64,000 bases of DNA from assembly GCF_017813335.1 (NCBI RefSeq), contig NZ_JAGIYY010000013.1, positions 42,569 through 106,568 on the forward strand. The letters run 5' to 3'. Source of the DNA: Tianweitania sediminis (GTDB taxonomy: Bacteria; Pseudomonadota; Alphaproteobacteria; Rhizobiales; Rhizobiaceae). Under the pieces are notes generated by a model. That model searched no databases. It had not been told where the DNA came from and saw only the letters and a list, made by a program, of their open reading frames with translations. Every line of letters starts with the position of its first letter. Positions within the stretch are counted from its first letter, which is position 1. Shown here one piece after another: positions 8,632-17,645 of the stretch. A program made the position numbers and the translations under genes.

Positions 8632-9646
8632 TCGCGCGCGCCTCCTCGCCGGACCTCGAAGGCAGAACCGCCTGTGTGTTGCTCCTTTTTCCGGCATTGG
8701 CACGACGGCGTGCCATCCATATGCCGAAGGTCCCGATGATGCCGTGAGGGAAGAACATCACCAAAAGGATCAGCATCGGCCCGAAGACGATCATCCTGTA
8801 GTTTTCAAGAAACTGCAGGGACTGGGTGACCCAGGTGAGCGCGACCGCGCCCAGCACCGGCCCCATCAGGGTTCCAATACCGCCCACCAGAACAAAGGCG
8901 ATCAGGTCGAAGGTGTGGTACTCGCGCGCCAGATCCGGTCCAAGGAAGCGGACGAACCCCGCAAACAACCCACCGGACAGGCCGGCAATGAAGGTGGACA
9001 GCGTGAACGCCAGAACCTTCGTGCGCATCAGGTTGATGCCTAGGGCTTCGGCGAGATCATCGGAATTGCGGATCGCAACAAAAGATCGCCCGACGATCGA
9101 CCGCACCAGCCGGCGCATCACCCAGATTGTGAGAACCAGAAAGGCCAGCACCAGAAAATACACGGAGGTGGTGGTGTCGAACACCAACGGGCCGATGGAG
9201 GGGGCCGGAATGCCGATTACGCCGACGGGTCCATGCGTGAAGCTGTCACCCTTCTCGATCAAGAGGTAGATGATGTAGCCCACGCAAAGCGTGAAAATCG
9301 AAAAGAAGTGCGTTTTCAGGCGCAGGGAGAGGATGCCCGCGAAGAAGCCGACAACAGCTGCGATGGGGCCTGCCAGGAGAAAGGCGAGCCAGAACGGAAC
9401 GCCGTAGTCTACCGTAAGCAGCCCCACTGTGTATGCGCCGATCGCCATGAAGCCGGCATGCGCGAGGTTGAGCTGTCCCGTATACCCGGCGATCAGGTTC
9501 AGCCCCATCGCGGAGATCGCCCAGATAAAGGCGAGCGCCATCACATAGACCTGGTATTCGTTGGTGGCGAAAAAGGGAAACGCCACCGCTGCCAGGAGCA
9601 GGATTCCGTAAAAGACGTATTCCATACGATAATCGACGCGCATCAA
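8624..9646 (-). CDS. livM: Branched-chain-type ABC transporter permease LivM
   Basis: A 340-residue inner-membrane permease with many hydrophobic helices. The family motif GLNLIAGYTGQLNLAHAGF lies near residues 47-65 and a GGIGTLMGPVLGA cytoplasmic loop lies towards the C-terminus. It overlaps livH by four bases and livG by eight. With LivH it forms the translocation channel. The C-terminal 40 residues are Arg/Ala-rich and cytoplasmic. Confidence 0.93.
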   Translation of the reverse strand: MMRVDYRMEYVFYGILLLAAVAFPFFATNEYQVYVMALAFIWAISAMGLNLIAGYTGQLNLAHAGFMAIGAYTVGLLTVDYGVPFWLAFLLAGPIAAVVGFFAGILSLRLKTHFFSIFTLCVGYIIYLLIEKGDSFTHGPVGVIGIPAPSIGPLVFDTTTSVYFLVLAFLVLTIWVMRRLVRSIVGRSFVAIRNSDDLAEALGINLMRTKVLAFTLSTFIAGLSGGLFAGFVRFLGPDLAREYHTFDLIAFVLVGGIGTLMGPVLGAVALTWVTQSLQFLENYRMIVFGPMLILLVMFFPHGIIGTFGIWMARRRANAGKRSNTQAVLPSRSGEEARANA

Positions 9647-10506
9647 CGGACCTCGCTTGGAAACAGGCCCTGCGGGCGGAGCGAAAGAATGAAGACGAGC
9701 AGCACAAAGGCGATGATGTCTTTGTAGTTGTTAGAAATGTAGAACGCCCCGAACGACTCCGCGAAGCCGATCACCATGCCCCCGACAATGGCTCCGGGTA
9801 TGGAACCCATTCCGCCGAGGATGATGATCACGAAGGCCTTCAGGATCACCAGGTGTCCCATGGCCGGGTAGATCAGATTGATCGGTGCAAACAAGGTTGC
9901 GGCAACCGCTGCAAGGGCGCCTGAAATAGCGAAGGTGAGCAAGGAAACCTTGAGCGGGCTGATGCCGACCAGGGCTGCGCCTTCGCGGTTTTGCGCCGTT
10001 GCGACGATGGTGGAGCCGGTGGTTGTTCGGCGCAGGAAGATCTGCAGCCCGATCATCAGGACGATCGCAGCACCAATGATCAAGACGCGCTGCGCAGGGG
10101 CCGTCAAATCGGCGAACCGCAGAATCGTCGTGTAAGGCGCTGGCAGACGGTGGAAATCCGCACCCCAGATCGCCTGAACCACCGCTTCCAGAAACAGCAG
10201 TAAGCCGATCGCCGCGATCATGTCATGCAAGGCCGGCGAGTTGCGGAGCGGATGGAAGATCAGGCGCTCCGATATCATCGCCATGACGGCAACCGCGGCC
10301 GCCGAAACGATCATGGCCACCCAGAAGTTGGCGCCAAGATCGCCAGCTACATAGAACGAGATGTAGGCCCCGACCATAAAGAATGCGCCATGGGCGAAGT
10401 TTGGAATGTGCAGGATGCCGTAAACCAGCGTCAGGCCGAGCGCCACGAGGCTGTAAACACTCCCGAGCGTCAGGCCGTTCAGCACTTGCTGAAAAAAGAT
10501 ATTCAT
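9643..10506 (-). CDS. livH: Branched-chain-type ABC transporter permease LivH
   Basis: A 287-residue inner-membrane permease and the first gene of the livHMGF/binding-protein/tetR/acyl-CoA dehydrogenase/kinase operon. The family motif LVALGLTLVYGILHIPNFAHGAFFMVGAY is recognisable in parts near residues 21-48, and the GGMGSIPGAIVGG loop lies near 225-237. The operon promoter should lie in the 304 bases upstream. A GGGAGGAG sequence precedes the ATG at a long spacing. Confidence 0.93.
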   Translation of the reverse strand: MNIFFQQVLNGLTLGSVYSLVALGLTLVYGILHIPNFAHGAFFMVGAYISFYVAGDLGANFWVAMIVSAAAVAVMAMISERLIFHPLRNSPALHDMIAAIGLLLFLEAVVQAIWGADFHRLPAPYTTILRFADLTAPAQRVLIIGAAIVLMIGLQIFLRRTTTGSTIVATAQNREGAALVGISPLKVSLLTFAISGALAAVAATLFAPINLIYPAMGHLVILKAFVIIILGGMGSIPGAIVGGMVIGFAESFGAFYISNNYKDIIAFVLLVFILSLRPQGLFPSEVR

Positions 10507-10810
10507 GGGGCCGCGTCTCCTCCCTTTAAGGCGCTGCCAAATTCAGTTTCCAGTTCTGCGGCCCACTCCAGGCGCTCCGACCAGCGGGGCGAAAAGCGAA
10601 TGCAGGCACTCGTGGCCGCCGCAGAACCTATGAACCTCCCTGCCTGGAAGCGCGTTCCTCAGCGCACTCCCAACTGCATTTAGGGACGATGGCATGCTGC
10701 AGGCGACGTCGTCAAGCAGCGAAATGCCCGGGCTTTCTGCCATTTGTGTGAACGCAAGCGGGTTAGCCGCCCAGTTTGTCGAAAACCCAGTACGGACACG
10801 GCAACAGCCC
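10507..10810. other. Gap upstream of livH; weak terminator hairpin for the FadJ-type gene
   Basis: No convincing gene lies in these 304 bases. ACAGCCC (10804-10810) pairs with GGGCTGT (10819-10825) across the FadJ-type stop codon. The stem is 7 bp with no T-run, so it is at best a weak terminator. The rest should carry the promoter of the liv operon, but no clear -35/-10 pair was identified. Confidence 0.4.
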
Positions 10811-12925
10811 TCAAGAAGGGGCTGTGAGGCTGGCGAAACCCTTGCCTTCCGAAGCGAGTCGCCTGAGCAAGGGCGAAGGCTGAAGGTGCGGGCGATCCAG
10901 CTTTGCGGCGTATTTTTCGAGCGCCTCAACAATGATGGGAAGCCCGACTTCATCAGCCCAGAACATCGGTCCGCCCCGATAAGCCGGGAAGCCGTAGCCA
11001 TTGATCCAGATCGTATCAATGTCGCCAGGCCGGGCCGCGATGCCCTCGTCCAGGATCTTGGCGCCCTCATTCACCATCGCGTACAAGCAGCGCTCCAGGA
11101 TCTCCTGCTCCTCGACGATGCGAGGCGCCACATTCTTCTCACGTCGCCAGTCCTCGATCAGCTTTGCCACGGCAGGATCGGGCCGCGGCGTGCGATCACC
11201 GGGTTCGTAGGCATACACGCCGCCTCCGGTTTTCTGGCCGAACCGCCCCTGCTCCGCGAGGCGATCCAGCCAGTTCGGCGCTTGCGCGTCCGGATCGCCT
11301 GCTTTGCGTCGCTCTTGCCGGATTCGCCAGCCGACATCGATCCCGGCCAGATCCGACATGGCAAACTGCCCCATGGGAAATCCGAAATCCGTCAGAACGG
11401 CGTCCACGGCCTCTGGGCTCGCGCCCTCTTCCACCAGATCGATTGCTTCGCGTGTCCGGCGATGCAGCATGCGATTGCCAACGAAGCCGTAACAAACGCC
11501 AACCATCACCGGCACTTTGCCGATCCGCTTGCCGACTTCCATGATCGTAGCCTGGACATCCGGCGCCGTTTGCGAGGCGCGGACATTTTCAAGCAGTTTC
11601 ATGACGTTCGCCGGGGAAAAAAAGTGCATCCCCGCCACGTCCTGCGGCCTTGTGGTTGCCGAGGCAATTTCGTTCACGTCGAGCGTCGAGGTGTTGGTGG
11701 CCAGGATCGCGCCGGGCTTGGCCACCTTGTCCAGCCGGCCAAAAACATCCTTCTTCGCCTCCATCGATTCAAAGATCGCTTCGATCACGAGATCGGCCTG
11801 AGCAAGATCGTCATAGGACAACGTGGGCCGGATCAGCCCCATGCGCTTGTCCATGTCAGCACTCTGCAAGCGTCCCTTCTTGACGGTGCTCTCGTAGTTC
11901 CTGCGAATGGTCGCAACCCCGCGATCCAGTGCCGATTGCTCGCTTTCAAGGAGCGTCACGGGGATTCCGACATTGGCGAAGCACATGGCAATGCCCCCGC
12001 CCATGGTGCCGGCACCGATCACCGCCACTTCCCCGACGTCACGTGGCCGCGCGTCCGGCGAAAGCCCCGCCACCTTGGCGGCCTCGCGCTGGGCGAAAAA
12101 GGCGTGAACCAACCCGCGGCGCTGCGGCGTTTCGAGAGCCCGCACGAAAAGTGCCCGCTCCTTCTTCAGGCCTTCGCGAAGCGGCAAAGAGAGCGCGGCT
12201 TCAACGGCGTCGACAATGAGTAGCGGTGAAACAAGATTGCGGGAGCGCTTTTCAACGACCTGTCGCGCCTTTTCGATCATGCCGGGATCGCGGCGCGCTT
12301 CTTGAAGCCGCTCGTCCAGATCGCCGGTCCTGCGCCGCTGACGCCCCTCCGCCAGAACGCGTTCGGCGAAAGCAACACCCACACCGCGGATGTCGGCCCC
12401 TTCCACAACCTCATCCAGGATGCCGAGTTCCAGCGCCTCCCTCGCGCTTTTCGGCGCGCCTGTGGTCATCATGTCGATGGCTGCTTCGACGCCCGCAAGG
12501 CGCGGCAGGCGCTGCGTGCCACCCGCGCCTGGCAGAATGCCGAGCGTGACTTCCGGCAGCCCGACCTTGGCGCTGGCAATGGCAACGCGGTAGTCGCAAC
12601 CCATGGCGACCTCGAGCCCGCCGCCAAAGGCGGTGCCGTGGATTGCCGCCACAACAGGCTTTCTGGATGCCTCGATGCGATCAACCACATCGCCCAAAGC
12701 TGGCGGCATCGGCGGCTTCCCGAACTCGCGAATATCGGCACCTGCCATGAAGGTGCGTCCCGCACCAAGGATCACGACGATGGCGATCTCTGGATCCGCT
12801 TCCGCTTCCGCCAGGCGATCAAGCAAGCCCTGGCGCACCGCCTGACCCAGCGCGTTCACCGGCGGATTGTCGACCACAAGAACGCCGACCTTGCCACTCC
12901 GCTCCAGCTTCACCATCTCGCTCAT
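10811..12925 (-). CDS. FadJ-type enoyl-CoA hydratase / 3-hydroxyacyl-CoA dehydrogenase
   Basis: A 704-residue bifunctional beta-oxidation enzyme. Residues 1-190 are a crotonase domain with both catalytic glutamates (Glu105 in [11 protein letters not shown], Glu125 in [18 protein letters not shown]). A Rossmann NAD-binding domain begins at about 299 ([12 protein letters not shown]), followed by the C-terminal hydroxyacyl-CoA dehydrogenase domain. It hydrates a 2-enoyl-CoA and oxidises the resulting 3-hydroxyacyl-CoA. The chosen ATG follows GGGAGGAGGCGAC; ten upstream codons are in frame but lack a site. It is divergent from the paired acyl-CoA dehydrogenases and complements the thiolase at 1056. 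Confidence 0.94.
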   Translation of the reverse strand: MSEMVKLERSGKVGVLVVDNPPVNALGQAVRQGLLDRLAEAEADPEIAIVVILGAGRTFMAGADIREFGKPPMPPALGDVVDRIEASRKPVVAAIHGTAFGGGLEVAMGCDYRVAIASAKVGLPEVTLGILPGAGGTQRLPRLAGVEAAIDMMTTGAPKSAREALELGILDEVVEGADIRGVGVAFAERVLAEGRQRRRTGDLDERLQEARRDPGMIEKARQVVEKRSRNLVSPLLIVDAVEAALSLPLREGLKKERALFVRALETPQRRGLVHAFFAQREAAKVAGLSPDARPRDVGEVAVIGAGTMGGGIAMCFANVGIPVTLLESEQSALDRGVATIRRNYESTVKKGRLQSADMDKRMGLIRPTLSYDDLAQADLVIEAIFESMEAKKDVFGRLDKVAKPGAILATNTSTLDVNEIASATTRPQDVAGMHFFSPANVMKLLENVRASQTAPDVQATIMEVGKRIGKVPVMVGVCYGFVGNRMLHRRTREAIDLVEEGASPEAVDAVLTDFGFPMGQFAMSDLAGIDVGWRIRQERRKAGDPDAQAPNWLDRLAEQGRFGQKTGGGVYAYEPGDRTPRPDPAVAKLIEDWRREKNVAPRIVEEQEILERCLYAMVNEGAKILDEGIAARPGDIDTIWINGYGFPAYRGGPMFWADEVGLPIIVEALEKYAAKLDRPHLQPSPLLRRLASEGKGFASLTAPS

Positions 12926-13072
12926 GTCGCCTCCTCCCTGAAGAAACCGTACCATATCTTCTAAAAGCGTCGTCGCAAGCTCTTTCGCGGGCCTGGCTTA
13001 GCGTTCCACCTTTACAAAATGATAGCAGGACCCTTAAGCTCCGGGCACAAGAAAGCGGCCGGAGGAACGATC
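12926..13072. promoter_or_regulatory. Divergent promoter region, FadJ-type gene / acyl-CoA dehydrogenase pair
   Basis: These 147 bases separate divergent starts and should hold both promoters. Both ends carry strong Shine-Dalgarno sequences (GGAGG). The AT-richer middle (about 12950-12970 and 13010-13035) is the likely promoter zone. No palindromic operator stands out. Confidence 0.35.
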
Positions 13073-14275
<1,203 letters not shown>

Positions 14276-14290
14276 GCAGAAAGAACAAAG

Positions 14291-15430
14291 ATGGATTTCG
14301 ACCTTAGCGAAGAACAGAACCTGCTCAGACAGTCTGCAGAACGACTGCTGGCGGACCAGTACGATTTCGAAGCGCGCAAGCAGCATGGCCAGGATGAACC
14401 AGGCTGGAGCCGCGCCATGTGGGCGAAGTTCGCAGAACTCGGCCTTCTCGCCATCCCGTTTTCGGAAGAAGACGGCGGCCTGGGCGGCGGCCCGGTAGAG
14501 CTCATGCTGGTTGCCGAAGCGATGGGCGCCAAACTGACGCTGGAGCCTTACCTGCCGACCGTGATCCTTGGTGGGGGCATCCTGCGCCGTGCGCCCGAAA
14601 GTCTCCGACAGCGCTGGCTCGAAGGCGTGATTGCCGGGACTACGCTGCTGTCGCTCGCCCATGCCGAGCGGCAAGCCCGCTTTACGCTAAGCGACGTCGC
14701 CACGCGGGTGCGGCTCGATGGCGACCACTACGTCCTCGACGGCGACAAATCGCTCGTTCTGGCCGGCGACAGCGCGGATGCACTGGTGGTGACAGCACGC
14801 CTTAATGGCGAACGGCGCGACGAAGGGGGCATTGTCCTCCTGCTTGTGGATGCGAAGGCAGAGGGCGTCACGCGCAACGGCTACGCCACCCAAGACGGGC
14901 GGCGTGCGGCAGAAATTCAGTTCCGCAATGTGCGGGTCTCGCAAGACAACTTGATCGCAGGTCCCGAAACCGGCTTCGCCCTGCTCCAGGCGGTGACCGA
15001 TGAAGCGATCGCAGCCCTTTGCGCCGAAGCGGTGGGCGCGATGTCTGCGATCAGCGGCTTGACGGTGGAGTACCTCAAGACGCGAAAGCAGTTCGGCGTG
15101 CCGATTGGATCCTTCCAGGCGCTGCAGCACCGTGCTTCTGATATGTATGTGGAGCTTGAACAAGCGCGCTCCATGGCGCTGTTTGCAACCATGATGGCCG
15201 CTGAACAGGATGCTGCCAAACGCGGGCGAGCGATCTCAGCCGCAAAGGTTCAGATTGGCCGCTCTGCGCGCCAGATCGGCCAGGAAGCCATTCAGCTCCA
15301 CGGCGGCATCGGCATGACCATGGAAGCGGCCGTCGGCCACTATTTCAAGCGACTGACCATGATCGAGCTGATGTTCGGCGACACGGACCATCACCTTCGG
15401 CGTGTGGCGGAAACGGTGGGGCCGCTGTAG
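14291..15430 (+). CDS. Acyl-CoA dehydrogenase, second of a pair
   Basis: A 379-residue acyl-CoA dehydrogenase starting MDFDLSEEQNLLRQSAERL, 15 bases after the first paralogue. The C-terminus has the QLHGGIGMTMEAAVGHYFKR helix, then LMFGDTDHHLRR where classical enzymes have the Glu-containing YEG triplet. The central segment corresponding to the FAD loop is divergent (LAHAERQARFTLSDV). These features suggest the non-catalytic or less FAD-competent partner of a heteromer with the upstream subunit. It would oxidise an acyl-CoA for the FadJ-type enzyme encoded divergently. Confidence 0.92.
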   Translation: MDFDLSEEQNLLRQSAERLLADQYDFEARKQHGQDEPGWSRAMWAKFAELGLLAIPFSEEDGGLGGGPVELMLVAEAMGAKLTLEPYLPTVILGGGILRRAPESLRQRWLEGVIAGTTLLSLAHAERQARFTLSDVATRVRLDGDHYVLDGDKSLVLAGDSADALVVTARLNGERRDEGGIVLLLVDAKAEGVTRNGYATQDGRRAAEIQFRNVRVSQDNLIAGPETGFALLQAVTDEAIAALCAEAVGAMSAISGLTVEYLKTRKQFGVPIGSFQALQHRASDMYVELEQARSMALFATMMAAEQDAAKRGRAISAAKVQIGRSARQIGQEAIQLHGGIGMTMEAAVGHYFKRLTMIELMFGDTDHHLRRVAETVGPL

Positions 15431-15541
15431 CTTGCTTGCCGTAGCAGCTGGCGCAGTACTTTAGAGCGGGAACCACACTTTCAATCCAGAGTAGCCGGTA
15501 CGGCGTCTCCGCTCTTGAAAGTTGCTAACGAGTTTGCTTAG

Positions 15542-15558
15542 CCTCTCAGGTAGAGAGG
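15542..15558 (+). promoter_or_regulatory. Palindrome overlapping the XRE gene's ribosome binding site
   Basis: CCTCTC (15542-15547) and GAGAGG (15553-15558) form a 6-bp stem with a 5-base loop. The right arm is the Shine-Dalgarno sequence of the gene starting at 15566. It could act as an RNA hairpin that hides the ribosome binding site, or as a DNA operator for autoregulation by the XRE protein. Confidence 0.5.
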
Positions 15559-15565
15559 ACCACTT

Positions 15566-15964
15566 ATGTCTCGCCAGCAGTCTACGCCTCCACAAGTAAT
15601 CGAAACGCTCCGCGCGGCAAGAAAAGCGGCTGGCTTCTCGCAAGCCGCCATAGGGAAAATGCTGGGGATAAGTCCTCAGCAGTACTCAAAATACGAGACT
15701 GGTGCCAACGAGCTGAAATCAAGCACGCTGCTGATGCTCGCGAGAACGCTTGACCTGGGGCCGGCTGACTTAGGATGGACAGAGCCTCGCGGTGGTCAAG
15801 CCGTAACCTTCAGACCTGAGCTGAGGGAACTCGCTACAGCATGGCAGCGCGTGAAATCCGACCGAGTGAGAAAGGAGCTTCTGGCCGCAATCACCGCGAT
15901 CGCTGAAGAGGCAGAAGCGCTCGGCCCATTAAACAGCGATGGAATTGTCGCAGCCGCTGAATAG
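15566..15964 (+). CDS. XRE-family helix-turn-helix transcriptional regulator
   Basis: A 132-residue regulator with an N-terminal Cro/C1-type HTH at about residues 10-65 (AGFSQAAIGKMLGISPQQYSK is the recognition region). A short helical C-terminal part has no recognised ligand domain. The ATG lies 7 bases after GAGAGG, which sits within a palindrome. The downstream hypothetical gene follows by 33 bases. Its targets are unknown; autoregulation is plausible. Confidence 0.88.
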   Translation: MSRQQSTPPQVIETLRAARKAAGFSQAAIGKMLGISPQQYSKYETGANELKSSTLLMLARTLDLGPADLGWTEPRGGQAVTFRPELRELATAWQRVKSDRVRKELLAAITAIAEEAEALGPLNSDGIVAAAE

Positions 15965-15997
15965 TCGTACCCGCAGAAGAGCTGGGTCTTGGCGTGA

Positions 15998-16447
15998 TTG
16001 TCTCACCTTCTCACTGAACCAGATGCAATTTTAATCAAGGCATGGAACACTGCCATGATCTGCAACAGCCTTTTGGAGCACTCCGTGCGGAGTACGTCAG
16101 CAACCGCCCTCCTCCTTGCAGCGACGACCTCTTACCTCGGCGCCACCAATGACGCGGCCGCAAAAACCGGTGCCGAGTTGCTACGGTTCGAACAGACCTT
16201 CGGCACGGGCTACATCCAGGGCGCGCTCGATTACATGCTGGCCGACTACACAAGCTATGATCAAACCCGCAACCGCCTGACCGACCATCGGCTGAACTGC
16301 CTGACCGAAAAGAAGCTGACCATAAAGGATCTCTACGACGCCGTCATCGCAGAGATCCAGGCGGAACCGGCCTTGTTGGAGGTCGAGGCGGTGGATGCGC
16401 TCCGCAACGTCACGTTCAAGCTGTGCGGTCCGCCGCCAAAGCCGTAA
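15998..16447 (+). CDS. Hypothetical protein, 149 residues
   Basis: No family was recognised. The frame starts at TTG (15998) after a weak GAAGAG site, or at ATG 16055, and is open across 450 bases with normal codon use. The product looks soluble and helical (MICNSLLEHSVRSTSATALL, then Leu/Ala-rich segments) and ends LCGPPPKP. The upstream XRE regulator is on the same strand 33 bases away, so the two may be co-transcribed. The reverse strand also has an open frame here but with poorer codon structure. Confidence 0.6.
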   Translation: MSHLLTEPDAILIKAWNTAMICNSLLEHSVRSTSATALLLAATTSYLGATNDAAAKTGAELLRFEQTFGTGYIQGALDYMLADYTSYDQTRNRLTDHRLNCLTEKKLTIKDLYDAVIAEIQAEPALLEVEAVDALRNVTFKLCGPPPKP

Positions 16448-16546
16448 CGATTGCGCGACTGCGGTTCTTTTGTGCAGACAGATGATGAGCAGCCGCTTGC
16501 CAGCACGCGGGGCCACCTTATTTCTTCCCGAAGGAGGAACCCAAAG

Positions 16547-16978
16547 ATGTCCTTGAAGTCCATGTTTGTGTCGGCAGCCTTGGTTGTGAGCACCGTCGCC
16601 CTTTCCGGCTGTGTCGGCGACACCTATGGCTCTAGCGAGTATGACAGCTACGGCCGCGCCTATGGCAGCGGTACCTATGTCAGCGGCGTTACAGTTTACG
16701 ATCGCTCGCCGCGTTATCGCTATGACGATCGCTACGATCGCCGTGGTCGCTACGAAAGAGATCGGGATCGGTATGACCGCAACCGCTATGACCGGCGTGA
16801 TCGCGACGACCGCGATCGCAGGCGTAGCGACAATCGCCCGCCGCGCTCGTCAGACCGCAACCAGGCGCGCCCGGCGCCCGTTCAAAACGAGGCGGAAATC
16901 CAGGACCGCCTCGCCGCTGAGAATGCGATTCGTGAGGAAAACCTCCGTATCCAGCGTCAGCGAACGAATAGTCGCTAG
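16547..16978 (+). CDS. Small lipoprotein with Arg/Asp/Tyr-rich low-complexity region
   Basis: A 143-residue exported protein. The ATG follows GAAGGAGGAACCC. Residues 1-21 are a lipoprotein signal with lipobox LSGC, so the mature Cys should be acylated and membrane-anchored. The region of about residues 60-110 is built from alternating Arg, Asp and Tyr (units such as YDRR, DRYDR, DRDDRDRR). It forms a highly charged, disordered tail that could bind polyanions or nucleotides, or organise peptidoglycan. No catalytic domain is present. The DNA is correspondingly repetitive (cgntatgacc, gatcgc). Confidence 0.75.
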   Translation: MSLKSMFVSAALVVSTVALSGCVGDTYGSSEYDSYGRAYGSGTYVSGVTVYDRSPRYRYDDRYDRRGRYERDRDRYDRNRYDRRDRDDRDRRRSDNRPPRSSDRNQARPAPVQNEAEIQDRLAAENAIREENLRIQRQRTNSR

Positions 16979-17356
16979 AGGCGGACCACTCCCTCGGCCT
17001 TAAGTGCCGCCAGGGACTCCCCCGCGACCGCGAGTGAGCGCCGCATGCCGAAAACGTAGCTTCACGATTGTTCCACTGGATCGGGACGTTCGCGCTCGAC
17101 CATCTCCTGAAGCCCAGGTGAGCGACGGTGATCGGTGATACGAGCTGATTACGATTGACGCTGAACTTGGCAGCGCTTCAGTGAGTTGTATGCGTTTTAC
17201 GCGCTGTTTCCTTTGCTGATAGCTCTGTTTCTCCGTACCGGCCGACGCCCAGCTCATCTAGACAGCGGCAAAAGCCGCTTGTGTCCCATACAGCGAGCGC
17301 ATTCTTGGAAAGCATCCTAGCTGAACTGCGGCCTGGGCGCGGGTGCTGTTGTTTTC
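16979..17356. other. Gap of 378 bases
   Basis: No credible gene, RNA gene or strong hairpin was seen. A reverse-strand open frame at 17000-17257 (85 codons) has unconvincing composition and no ribosome binding site. Confidence 0.4.
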
Positions 17357-17587
17357 GTGCTGTCGATCGACGGCACCGTCATGTTCATCCACAGCAAGAA
17401 CAGGCCTGCTGCACCGCTTAACCCCGCCGTGGCTTCAATAGCCATGGAGCTCGGCAACGAGGAGCAGGTGGAGCGTCTGATTTTGGCAGTGGAGACTATC
17501 TCGGCAGCGATCCGCGATGAGAAACAGGGCGAGCTTCGGGACAGGCTCCAAAACCCGATGGAAGAGCTTCGACGAAGGAAGCGCTAG
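17357..17587 (+). CDS. Small hypothetical protein
   Basis: A 76-residue frame from GTG 17357, or 68 residues from ATG 17381, with no recognised family. The C-terminal half (NEEQVERLILAVETISAAIRDEKQGELRDRL) reads as an amphipathic helix. No strong ribosome binding site precedes either start. It ends 10 bases before the strong terminator of the converging DUF4214 gene. It may be a real small gene or chance coding. Confidence 0.35.
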   Translation: MLSIDGTVMFIHSKNRPAAPLNPAVASIAMELGNEEQVERLILAVETISAAIRDEKQGELRDRLQNPMEELRRRKR

Positions 17588-17597
17588 GGCCCCCTAT

Positions 17598-17629
17598 AAA
17601 AAAAGGGGCGGGTACGAACCCGCCCCTTT
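17598..17629 (-). terminator. Strong rho-independent terminator of the DUF4214 surface-protein gene
   Basis: A 12-bp perfect stem (17602-17613 with 17618-17629) encloses a 4-base loop and is followed on the minus strand by seven T residues. It lies 16 bases past the stop of the gene at 17646. The short convergent plus-strand gene may share it. Confidence 0.92.
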
Positions 17630-17645
17630 CTGTCCCACGTAAAGC

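Noticed and set aside
10694..12223. Plus-strand open frame of 509 codons over the FadJ-type gene
   Set aside because: Long only because of GC-rich antisense bias; the opposite strand encodes an intact crotonase/dehydrogenase.
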